From Pseudomonadota bacterium (GTDB lineage Bacteria > Myxococcota > Myxococcia > Myxococcales > Myxococcaceae), in the NCBI GenBank assembly GCA_023423535.1, contig JAFAFL010000107.1, forward strand, positions 1 to 43,543: 43,543 nt of DNA. The letters run 5' to 3'. The notes under the pieces are model-generated. The model was not told the DNA's origin. It ran no database searches and worked only from the letters and a program-made list of their open reading frames with translations. Position numbers and translations under genes: made by a program. Positions 27,955 to 34,971 of this stretch are shown piece after piece (the stretch's first letter is position 1; the number at the start of each line of letters is the position of its first letter).

Positions 27955-28434
27955 TCAGGCGTCGCGTTCGTCGAGAAGCGCCTCGAGCTCTCCGAGCGCT
28001 TCGAGATCCTTGGGCCGGCCCGCTGCGCGCTTCAGGCGGATGAGCGTCGGGAGGTCAACCCTCCGGCACGCGACGCCGAAGAGCTGCAGCTCGTCCGAAT
28101 GAGGCGCGAGCGACTCCCATGTGCCCCCACCGGCCACCTCGGCGAGCAGGTCGAGGTCGCCGGCCGTCGTGGTCAGGGTGAAGTTGAGGCCTCGCTTCAC
28201 CGTGGTCGCGTCGAAGATGAAGGGCAAACCGGGTGGCGCTCCGCGCAGGTAGGGCCGCAGCGGCTGCAGCGCGCGCGTCAGACGGTCGATGTTCTCGGGC
28301 GTGCGGCGGTACACGACGTCCACGTCGAACGTGGCCCGCGCTGAACCGTGACTGACGGCCGCCACGCCTCCGATGAGGATGTACTCGACCTGTTGCCCGG
28401 ACAGTGCCGTCAGCAGCGTCTTGAAGTCGCTCAC
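27955..28434 (-). CDS. Nucleotidyltransferase-fold protein (AbiEii/DUF6036-like)
   Basis: A 159-residue protein with the nucleotidyltransferase signature: ILIGGVAAVSHG at residues 19-30, and TFDVDVVY with candidate metal ligands D37 and D39, plus a third acidic strand at DLDLLAE (~112). The layout matches small nucleotidyltransferase-domain proteins related to AbiEii toxins or MNT antitoxins. Its ATG overlaps the stop of the upstream 61-residue gene (ATGA), so the two are translationally coupled and perhaps form one functional pair. Whether it is toxin, antitoxin or housekeeping enzyme cannot be told. It lies downstream of the Wadjet remnant and upstream of the SNF2 gene. Confidence 0.75.
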   Translation of the reverse strand: MSDFKTLLTALSGQQVEYILIGGVAAVSHGSARATFDVDVVYRRTPENIDRLTRALQPLRPYLRGAPPGLPFIFDATTVKRGLNFTLTTTAGDLDLLAEVAGGGTWESLAPHSDELQLFGVACRRVDLPTLIRLKRAAGRPKDLEALGELEALLDERDA

Positions 28435-28616
28435 GACTTCTTCTTCGCGGCCTTGCCCGCCCGCCGCAACTCCTCGGTGAAGCGGACGAATTCCTGCAGC
28501 TTCAGGATCCGCTGCTCGGGCGTGAGCTTGAGGTTCTCACGCAGAAGTGTCCGGTCCACGTCGCGCTTGTATGCCTCGATGACCGGGTCGGGCTCGAACT
28601 GGGGTCGGTCACTCAC
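28431..28616 (-). CDS. Small hypothetical protein paired with the nucleotidyltransferase
   Basis: A 61-residue protein with a GTG start at 28616 (MSDRPQFEPDPVIEAYKRDV), rich in charge: DRTLLRENLKLTPEQRILKL and a Lys-rich end (GKAAKKKS). It looks mostly helical with heptad-like Leu spacing, so it may be a coiled-coil partner. The ATGA overlap with the next gene implies coupled translation and equal dosage. Adjacent small-protein/nucleotidyltransferase pairs with this kind of overlap are common; a toxin-antitoxin role is only an inference. No close family recognised by eye. Confidence 0.7.
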   Translation of the reverse strand: MSDRPQFEPDPVIEAYKRDVDRTLLRENLKLTPEQRILKLQEFVRFTEELRRAGKAAKKKS

Positions 28617-28792
28617 GCCTTGACGATAAGGGCGCCCGCCCGTGATTGCATCACCGGAGCCCGCGGCGCCGCGTGGACTGGCTCGACCGCCCAGCGGTCC
28701 TACTCCGGGTCGAGCAGACATTCCCGTCGCTGGCCCGGCCGCTCCACAACTCCCGCGCCCGAGGGCGGCGGCCGCGGAACGACGCTCATCCA

Positions 28793-30094
28793 CTACTCCG
28801 CGAGCGCCTCCAGTGCGGCGCAGACGTAGCGGAACCCGATCCGCTCCTGCTCCAACCGCAGGGCGGGCGCGATGCGGTCCTCCCTCAGCGAGTCGTACAG
28901 CCGCTGCTCTTCGGGCGCGAGGCGCCCAAGCGTCCTGTCGCACCGGGCATCGGGCGCCTCCTGCGTCCACGCGTGGCGGTGCGCGAGCAGGGTGCGCTCG
29001 TCCATCAGCAGCGATCGCGCTCGGGGAAAGGCAGCCCGGAAGCGGTCGAGGATGGCGAAGCCGTGCGTGTCGATGTCGCCCCAGTATTGGACCTCCGCCC
29101 GATGCAACCAGGGCACTTCGTCGAGGACGTCCAGGGCGTACCCCTTCCCGAAAACGACCAACGAGCCTGCGACGTCCGGAAACGCCAGCGCGTTGGTGTC
29201 GTTCTCCGTCACGAACACCCGCTCGGGACGAAGGTCCAGCGCCGCTATCTGCTCCACCGGCGCGGAGAGATCGGTCAGGCCCGCGACGGCCAAACTCGGA
29301 TCCAGCACGCGAACCCTGAGCAGAACCGGCCGTTTGCGCAACCCGTAACGGGTCTCGAACTCCGCCGCGCCGGCGGCCTCCGAGGCGATGTTCCCGGGCT
29401 CGAGCACCCGGTCGAGGAGCTCGGCCAGCACCGCCTTGTGGCGCTCGATGAACTTGGTGTCCACGCCCTGCGCATCCACCTGACGCAGGTAGGCGCCCGA
29501 ACGCCCGTGCGCGCGAAACCACCGGAGGACCGAGAGCACGGCCGGCCACACGTCGTGGTGCTCCAGCGCCAGCAGAGGCCGCTCTTTCAGCCACGGCTCC
29601 AGGACGGGAAACTCCGCCACCGTGTGCACGCGAAGCTCGCCGAACCGCCGCGCGTCGGACTGACGGCCGATCAGGCGGATCCCGTCAGACGGCGTCGGGA
29701 GGATGGCGCGCCGCGGCAGCCGATTGGCGCCGAGCTGCCTGTGGTTCACCTCGTCCCACTCGAGCTCGTAACCGAACCCGCGGGCCTCCGCGGAGCCGTC
29801 CTTCAGCACCTCGATCCAGCGCCGGACGTCATCGAACCGGTCCAGCAGGTCGCGGCTCGTCGGCGCCCGCAACGGCAGGCGGAGCGGAAACATCGCCTCG
29901 GCCCGGGGCGAATCCGGTGACACCGCGAAGGCACGCAGCAGCTCTCCGCGCTCCCACAGCCGCTCCACCCGGCCGAGCAGCTCATCCGGCGTCGTCCAGG
30001 GCCACGCTCCGGTCCCGCTCGCGATACGCGTCCGCGCCTCGGCCCCGGTCGCCACGCCCTTCGTCCGGCCGCGCGTACCCATCCCGCGGCTCAC
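28793..30094 (-). CDS. jetD: JetD, DUF3322/DUF2220 nuclease subunit of a type I Wadjet system
   Basis: A 433-residue protein. The N-terminal part is DUF3322-like (WTTPDELLGRVERLWERGEL); the C-terminal half is DUF2220, a Toprim-like domain with E297 (VFVTENDTN) and D340/D342 (YWGDIDTHG) as candidate metal ligands, and it ends RLEQERI-like. In Wadjet, JetD is the DNA-cleaving subunit that works with the JetABC SMC loop-extruder to destroy plasmids. It looks intact, with a 4-base overlap with the jetC remnant stop. Because JetA, JetB and JetC are broken or missing here, it probably has no partner and may be on the way to loss. Confidence 0.92.
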   Translation of the reverse strand: MSRGMGTRGRTKGVATGAEARTRIASGTGAWPWTTPDELLGRVERLWERGELLRAFAVSPDSPRAEAMFPLRLPLRAPTSRDLLDRFDDVRRWIEVLKDGSAEARGFGYELEWDEVNHRQLGANRLPRRAILPTPSDGIRLIGRQSDARRFGELRVHTVAEFPVLEPWLKERPLLALEHHDVWPAVLSVLRWFRAHGRSGAYLRQVDAQGVDTKFIERHKAVLAELLDRVLEPGNIASEAAGAAEFETRYGLRKRPVLLRVRVLDPSLAVAGLTDLSAPVEQIAALDLRPERVFVTENDTNALAFPDVAGSLVVFGKGYALDVLDEVPWLHRAEVQYWGDIDTHGFAILDRFRAAFPRARSLLMDERTLLAHRHAWTQEAPDARCDRTLGRLAPEEQRLYDSLREDRIAPALRLEQERIGFRYVCAALEALAE

Positions 30095-30837
30095 AGCGCC
30101 CGCGCTGCCCGCTCGGCCCGCAGGGCCTCGACGGTGATGTTGCGGAGCATGGACTGCCGCCCCTCCGCGTTGTGCACCAGTCCCACCGCGAAGACGTAGG
30201 GCTCAATCACGTGGATCTTCTGCAGCGGCGTGACGATGAGGAGTTGGAGGTTGAGCTTCCGGAACAGCTCCAGCCCGTAGCGTGCGGAATCGTCGGAGCC
30301 GCGCCCGAACGCCTCGTCGATCACCACGAACCGGAACGACCGCGAGCGCGTCTCGCCCCACTTGAGCCCGAACTGGTACGCCAGGCTGGCCGCGAGCACG
30401 GTGTAGGCGAGCTTCTCCTTCTGCCCTCCGGACTTCCCGCCCGAGTCCGAGTAGTGCTCGTGCTCCTCGCCCGTCTCGCGAAACCTCTCGCTCGCGGCGA
30501 ACTCGAACCAGTTGCGGACGTCGGTGACCTTCGCGGTCCATCGGCGGTCCAGCTCGGTCAGGCCGTCGCGGCCCTTGAAGCGCTCGAGGATCCGGCGCAC
30601 CTCCAGGAACTTCGCCTCCGAGTACTCCGCGCCGCCGGAGCCACTCGAGGAGGCGCCGCCCAGCGCGCCCTCGGTGCACGCCTTCATCTGCTGCTGGAAC
30701 TCGCGGATCTCCGCATCCGAGGCGGTGGCCGCGATCAGCTCGATGAACCGTCCGTCGTTGTAGTCAATCTCCCGGAGCGACCCGTTGATGGTGTCGATGC
30801 GCTCGCGGATGACCTCGCGCTCCTTCTGGAGCTGCGG
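30091..30837 (-). pseudogene. jetC: JetC C-terminal fragment (SMC-type ATPase), ~248 residues
   Basis: The remaining frame starts near LQKEREVIRERI and has a coiled-coil segment, an ABC signature with SGGQKEKLAYTVLAAS, and Walker B FVVIDEAFGRGSDD, followed by LQLLIVTPLQKIH and VIEPYVF. These are the last part of a MukB/SbcC-like JetC, normally ~1100-1200 residues. The Walker A half is absent, so no complete ATPase can form. It lacks its own start codon and is in a different frame from the jetA remnant it adjoins. Its stop overlaps jetD's ATG, the original operon order. Confidence 0.88.
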
Positions 30838-31676
30838 ACCGCGGGAAGGACGAACACGCGCTGAAGCAGACCGGTGAGCTCCTCCTGCCGCGCGGGGGAC
30901 ATGAGGAAGTCCCAGAAGGCGCGGAAGCTGCGGCCCTGATCCGATTCGTTGATCGCGTCGGTGTCGCCGAAGATGCGGGCAAGCAGCTCCGCCTTGCTCC
31001 CGTGCCAGGTCGCGATCTGCTCGCGCACACCCCGGTCGAGATCGCGGAAGTTCTGCTCCACCTCGCGGAAGTCGGCGAGCAGCCCGCGCGCGGTGGCGGA
31101 GACCTGCTGGAAGCGATCTTTGACGCGGGTGGAGTCGAGCAGGCTGAGGTCGCCCTGGCGGATGCGCTCGATCTCCGCGTCGATCTGATCGCGCCGCTTC
31201 TGCAGCTCCGCGATGCGCTTCTCCGGATTCGTGTCGGTCTGCTCGACGAGCTGCCGGAGGAAATCGAAGACGGTGAGCAGGCGCGACTCCGTGCCGACGA
31301 ACTGCCGCTGGCGGAGCGAGGAGAGCCACTCGATGGCCTTCTCCGTCCCGGCGGTGAGGTCGAAGCAGGGCTCGTCGCCGTGTTCTGCGTCCGGGTAGTA
31401 CTTCCGCAGCCAGCCGTGCGCGTCCGACGCCCATTCGTCGAGGTATTCGGTGGACGTTCGCGGGAAGCTCTCCCGCCCGAGCTCGCTGCGGAGGCGGAGG
31501 AGATCGTCGTCCAAGCGGGAGGCGAGCTCGTGAAGCGAGAGCGTCCGGACGTTGGGGACGATGAAGGTGCGGTGCAGGAAGCTGCCGACGAAGGCCGCGT
31601 GCGGTGACGCCAGCAGCCGCCACGCCGGGTGCGTGCGGCGGAGCTCGCTGAGGGCGTGGAAGGTCAGCTCCGACAT
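30735..31676 (-). pseudogene. jetA: JetA (DUF3375) truncated after ~280 residues
   Basis: The frame from ATG 31676 begins MSELTFHALSELRRTHPAWRLL-like (DUF3375), with ESFPRTSTEYLDEWA, RQFVGTESRLLTVF and SDQGRSFRAFWDFLMSPARQ, matching JetA (MukF-like) for ~280 residues. At about 30837 (VFVLPAV) homology ends; the frame continues out of phase through jetC DNA and stops at 30735. JetA is normally ~480-500 residues. ATG lies 8 bases after a TAGAGT box. The N-terminal part might still be made but cannot form a full complex. Confidence 0.88.
30829..30842 (-). other. Deletion junction joining jetA to jetC
   Basis: Within these 14 bases the JetA reading frame stops resembling DUF3375 and the JetC frame starts resembling SMC-type JetC. 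The two frames differ by one base in phase, so it is an out-of-frame deletion rather than a fusion. From family lengths I estimate a loss of some 3.5-4 kb (end of jetA, all of jetB, ~850 codons of jetC). An assembly error cannot be excluded from one sequence. Confidence 0.75.
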
Positions 31677-31684
31677 CGGCGCGC

Positions 31685-31690
31685 ACTCTA
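31685..31690 (-). promoter_or_regulatory. Candidate -10 box (TAGAGT) for the jet remnant operon
   Basis: On the minus strand TAGAGT is followed by GCGCGCCG, then the jetA ATG at 31676. The spacer is identical to that before wecB. A leaderless start is implied; the jet remnant may therefore still be transcribed. Confidence 0.4.
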
Positions 31691-31730
31691 CCGGGTGGGC
31701 GGACATACCCTGCATTGCCCGGGCTCCCAC

Positions 31731-32141
31731 CTACGCCAGCCGCAGCACCTGCTTCACCGTCTCCGCCACGTCCACGAAGCGGACGGGCTTGCGCAGGTAG
31801 ACGTCCACCCCGGCATCGAGCGCGCGCTGTCGGGCCTCCTGGCCGCCGGCGCTGATCGCGACCACCGGGATGTGCTGCAGCGACGCCTCCTCGCGCACCC
31901 GCTCCACCAGCGCGAAGCCGTCCATCACCGGCATGAAGAGGTCGGTGAGGATCAGATCGAAGGGCTCTGCCGCCTCCCGCAGCCGCCGCAGCGCGCCGAA
32001 GCCGTCGGCCGCGCTCTCCACGTCCATCGTCACCTCCGCGCCCGCCCCGGCGGAAGTCTCGGCGGCGAGCTTGCGCAGGACGTAGCTGTAGAGGTCCACC
32101 ACGTAGGGGTTGTCCTCGACGATGAGGATTCGGAAACCCAC
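31731..32141 (-). CDS. Single-domain response regulator (CheY-like receiver)
   Basis: A 136-residue stand-alone receiver domain. It opens VGFRILIVEDNPYVVDL (start GTG 32141 after an AAGGGG ribosome binding site), with D67 as phosphoacceptor in LTDLFMPVMDG and K118 in LRKPV. No output domain, so it probably acts by protein-protein contact, as in chemosensory or phosphorelay pathways. A longer upstream open frame is not supported by family similarity. It is divergent from nuoE and ends 54 bases before the jetA remnant; no functional link is implied. Confidence 0.85.
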   Translation of the reverse strand: MGFRILIVEDNPYVVDLYSYVLRKLAAETSAGAGAEVTMDVESAADGFGALRRLREAAEPFDLILTDLFMPVMDGFALVERVREEASLQHIPVVAISAGGQEARQRALDAGVDVYLRKPVRFVDVAETVKQVLRLA

Positions 32142-32220
32142 GGGACCCCTTCTAGCGCGACCGGCCGGCCGCCGGAAGGAAAGCGGCCAGCGGGGATCAG
32201 GGAACCCAGCCAACGGATCG

Positions 32221-32249
32221 TTGACATTGACCCCCTCCGGGCCTACGAA
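32221..32249 (+). promoter_or_regulatory. Sigma-70-type promoter of the nuo cluster
   Basis: Perfect -35 TTGACA (32221-32226), 17-base spacer, -10 TACGAA (32244-32249). The predicted start lies about 4 bases before the nuoE ATG at 32260 and no Shine-Dalgarno is present, so the nuo message would be almost leaderless. Confidence 0.6.
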
Positions 32250-32259
32250 GCGCGCCGCC

Positions 32260-32769
32260 ATGCCCGACCCCATCGGTGCGGAGGGGACGCCCCTCTTCAC
32301 TCCCGAGGAGCAGCGGAAGTTCGATGCTGGCCTCGCGGAGATCCTGAGCCACTACCCGGAGGACCGGAAGAGCGCCGCCATGCTGCCGGTGTTGCGCCTC
32401 ATCCAGTCCATGCACGGGTGGCTCCCTCCCGCGGCGCTGAAGCTCGCGGCAAAGAGCTGTCAGGTCACCGTGGAGCGCGCGTACGAGGTCGCGACCTTCT
32501 ACGTGATGTTCCACACGAAGAAGCCCGGCAAGTACGTCATCGACGTCTGCACGAACCTCTCCTGCTCCCTGCGCGGCGCCGAGTCGATGCTCGCGTACAT
32601 GGAGAAGAAGCTCGGCATGACCGCGGGTGAGAACAGCGAGAAGTTCCTCCTCCGCGAGACCGAGTGCCTCGCCTCCTGCGGCACCGCCCCGTGCCTCCAA
32701 GTCAACGAGGAGCACCACGAGAACCTCACCCGGGAGTCTTTGGACAAGCTCCTCGCGAGCCTCACATGA
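32260..32769 (+). CDS. nuoE: NADH-quinone oxidoreductase subunit NuoE
   Basis: A 169-residue peripheral-arm subunit (24-kDa type) with a thioredoxin-like fold and one [2Fe-2S] cluster. The ligands are Cys in CTNLSC (CxxxxC) and in CLASCG (CxxxC), correctly spaced for the N1a cluster. MLPVLRLIQSMHGWLP and ATFYVMF are conserved landmarks. It works with NuoF and NuoG in NADH oxidation. Its stop overlaps the nuoF ATG by four bases (ATGA). It heads the cluster. Confidence 0.96.
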   Translation: MPDPIGAEGTPLFTPEEQRKFDAGLAEILSHYPEDRKSAAMLPVLRLIQSMHGWLPPAALKLAAKSCQVTVERAYEVATFYVMFHTKKPGKYVIDVCTNLSCSLRGAESMLAYMEKKLGMTAGENSEKFLLRETECLASCGTAPCLQVNEEHHENLTRESLDKLLASLT

Positions 32770-34103
32770 CCACGCCCTTCGAAAAGCTCATCTCGAGGAA
32801 CTGGAACAAGCCGGGCTCGGCCACGCTCGCCGGCTACCAGAAGGTCGGGGGCTACAAGTCGCTGCAGCGGGCGCTGCAGATGCAGCCGGGCGAGGTGATG
32901 GACCTCGTGAAGAAGTCGAACCTCCGCGGCCGCGGCGGCGCCGGCTTCCCCACCGGGCTCAAGTGGTCGTTCGTTCCAAAGGACTCGCCGAAGCCGAAGT
33001 ACCTCGCCATCAACGGCGACGAGTCCGAGCCGGGCACCTTCAAGGACCGCTACATCCTCGAAGAGGACCCGCACATGCTCCTCGAGGGCATTGCGATCGC
33101 CTGCTACGCGCTGGGTGCGCACCGGTGCTACATCTACCTCCGCGGCGAGTTCAAGAAGCCGGCGGAGATCACCAACCGCGCCATCGAAGAGGCCTACAAG
33201 GCGGGCATCTTCGGCAAGAGCGTGATGGGGTCGAACTTCCACTGCGACGTGTACCTCGTGCGCGGCGCGGGCGCGTACATCTGCGGCGAGGAGACGGCGC
33301 TGCTCGAGTCGCTGGAGGGCAAGAAGGGCTGGCCCCGGCTCAAGCCCCCGTTCCCCGCGGTGGTCGGCCTCTTCGGCTGCCCGACGGTGGTGAACAACGT
33401 GGAGACCATCGCCTCGGTGCCGCACGTGATCGAGCGCGGCCCGGAGTGGTACGCGAAGCTCGGCCCGGAGAAGAGCGGCGGCACGCGGCTGGTGTGCCTC
33501 TCCGGCACGGTGAACCGCCCCGGCGTGTACGAGGTCCCGCTCTCCTGCACCGTGCGCGAGCTCATCGAGTCGCCGCAGTACGGCCAGGGCATGCCGGCGG
33601 GCCGCAAGGTGAAGGCGGTCATCCCCGGCGGCTCGTCCGCGCCAGTGCTGGCGGCAAACGAGATCGACGTCGCGCTGGAGTTCGAGGCGCTGAAGAACGT
33701 CCAGAACATGGCCGGCTCCGGCGGCGTGATCGTCATGGACGACAAGACCTGCATGGTCCGGTCGCTGTGGCGGGTGGCGCGCTTCTACGCCGAGGAGTCC
33801 TGCGGCCAGTGCACCCCGTGCCGCGAGGGCACGCCCTGGCAGACGCGCATCCTCCGCAAGATCGAGGAGGGCCGCGGCCAGCCGGGCGACATCGAGATGC
33901 TGCTCAACGTGGCCCAGAGCATCGCGCCCTACCCGCCCATCGGCCTCGGCAACACCATCTGCGCGCTGGGGGACGCGGCGGCGCTGCCCACCCACTCCTT
34001 CGTGCAGAAGTTCCGCGCCGAGTTCGAGGCGCACGTGCACGAGGGCCGCTGCCCGTACGGCGACCAGCCCTGGGGCCACTTCGGGACCGGAGGCTTCGCG
34101 TGA
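32766..34103 (+). CDS. nuoF: NADH-quinone oxidoreductase subunit NuoF
   Basis: A 445-residue subunit oxidising NADH via FMN and the N3 [4Fe-4S] cluster. GRGGAGFPTGLKW binds FMN/NADH, GDESEPGTFKDR and YICGEETALLES follow, and SCGQCTPCREG plus a later Cys in NTICALGD give the four cluster ligands. Length is normal (~430-450). nuoF starts inside the nuoE stop and its own stop overlaps the nuoJ GTG. The usual next gene, nuoG (then nuoH and nuoI), is not here. Confidence 0.97.
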   Translation: MTTPFEKLISRNWNKPGSATLAGYQKVGGYKSLQRALQMQPGEVMDLVKKSNLRGRGGAGFPTGLKWSFVPKDSPKPKYLAINGDESEPGTFKDRYILEEDPHMLLEGIAIACYALGAHRCYIYLRGEFKKPAEITNRAIEEAYKAGIFGKSVMGSNFHCDVYLVRGAGAYICGEETALLESLEGKKGWPRLKPPFPAVVGLFGCPTVVNNVETIASVPHVIERGPEWYAKLGPEKSGGTRLVCLSGTVNRPGVYEVPLSCTVRELIESPQYGQGMPAGRKVKAVIPGGSSAPVLAANEIDVALEFEALKNVQNMAGSGGVIVMDDKTCMVRSLWRVARFYAEESCGQCTPCREGTPWQTRILRKIEEGRGQPGDIEMLLNVAQSIAPYPPIGLGNTICALGDAAALPTHSFVQKFRAEFEAHVHEGRCPYGDQPWGHFGTGGFA

Positions 34104-34606
34104 GCATCGAGGGCATTCTCTTCTACGCCTTCGCCGTGGGCGTCGTTGGTTCGGCGCTGCTGGTGCTCTGGGCGCGCAACCCCATCAACGCGGCCATGTC
34201 GCTCGTCTCCACGTTCTTCTTCATCGCCGGCATCTACGTGCTCCTCTGGGCGCACACGATCGCGGCGCTGCAGATCCTCGTGTACGCCGGCGCGGTGATG
34301 GTGCTGTTCCTCTTCGTGGTGATGCTCCTCAACCTCGCCGAAGCGGGGCCCCGCTCGCCGATCACCCTCTCGCGGGTGCTCGGAGGCGCGGCCACCCTCG
34401 GCCTCGGCGCGGTGATGGTCCTCGTCATGCTCCGGGTGGACGGGCGGGTGGTCACGCTCTCCGGCGAGGAGGCCATGCGCTTCGGCACCATCGAGCGGAT
34501 GGGCGAGCTCATCTACGGCACCTACCTCTTCCCCTTCGAGGCCGTCTCCCTCCTGCTCCTGGCGGCGATCGTCGGAGCGGTGGTGGTGGCCAAGTCCCGC
34601 ATCTGA
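34100..34606 (+). CDS. nuoJ: NADH-quinone oxidoreductase subunit NuoJ
   Basis: A 168-residue integral membrane subunit with about five transmembrane helices, starting with GTG overlapping the nuoF stop (GTGA). The GILFYAFAVGVVGSALLV and ILVYAGAVMVLFLFVVMLLN segments are the diagnostic NuoJ helices (pi-bulge helix of the proton route). A longer soluble-looking loop separates the fourth and fifth helices. It belongs to the proton-pumping arm. It directly follows nuoF, skipping nuoG, H and I. Confidence 0.95.
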   Translation: MSIEGILFYAFAVGVVGSALLVLWARNPINAAMSLVSTFFFIAGIYVLLWAHTIAALQILVYAGAVMVLFLFVVMLLNLAEAGPRSPITLSRVLGGAATLGLGAVMVLVMLRVDGRVVTLSGEEAMRFGTIERMGELIYGTYLFPFEAVSLLLLAAIVGAVVVAKSRI

Positions 34607-34645
34607 GCCGCGTGCTCCCGAACGCTTGAGCTGACCGAGGCAACC

Positions 34646-34954
34646 ATGCTCGCGGTGCCCATCACCCACTACCTGGTGCTCGCCACCCTCCTCTTCATCA
34701 TCGGCATGTTCGGCGTGATGGTCCGCCGCAACGCGCTGGTGGTGTTCATGTGCGTGGAGCTGATGCTCAACGCCGCCAACCTCACCTTCCTGGCCTTCGC
34801 CCGCCAGCGCGGCGACGACCTGGGGCACGTGAACGCCTTCTTCGTCATCGCGGTGGCGGCGGCGGAGGCAGCGATTGGCCTGGCGATCGTGATCGCGGTG
34901 TTCCGTAGCCGCGCCACGGTCAACCTCCAGGACATCCGGACCATGAAGCACTGA
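34646..34954 (+). CDS. nuoK: NADH-quinone oxidoreductase subunit NuoK
   Basis: A 102-residue, three-helix membrane subunit. The conserved glutamate in MCVELMLNAANL on helix 2 and a second in AAAEAAIGLAIVIAVFR on helix 3 are the proton-channel residues. Length is typical. It lies 39 bases after nuoJ and 17 before nuoL. The ATG follows GACCGAGGCAACC, a weak ribosome binding site. Confidence 0.96.
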   Translation: MLAVPITHYLVLATLLFIIGMFGVMVRRNALVVFMCVELMLNAANLTFLAFARQRGDDLGHVNAFFVIAVAAAEAAIGLAIVIAVFRSRATVNLQDIRTMKH

Positions 34955-34971
34955 GTGGGGTCTTCGAACCG

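Noticed and set aside
28617..28792. A gene in the gap between the small protein gene and jetD
   Set aside because: Neither strand shows a frame with a plausible start, ribosome binding site and protein-like composition. Nothing recognised in these 176 bases.
30091..31686. A 531-codon minus-strand open frame that looks like a single JetC-like protein
   Set aside because: Only the part left of about 30837 is JetC. The rest is the jetA region read in the wrong frame, so it is not a real protein.
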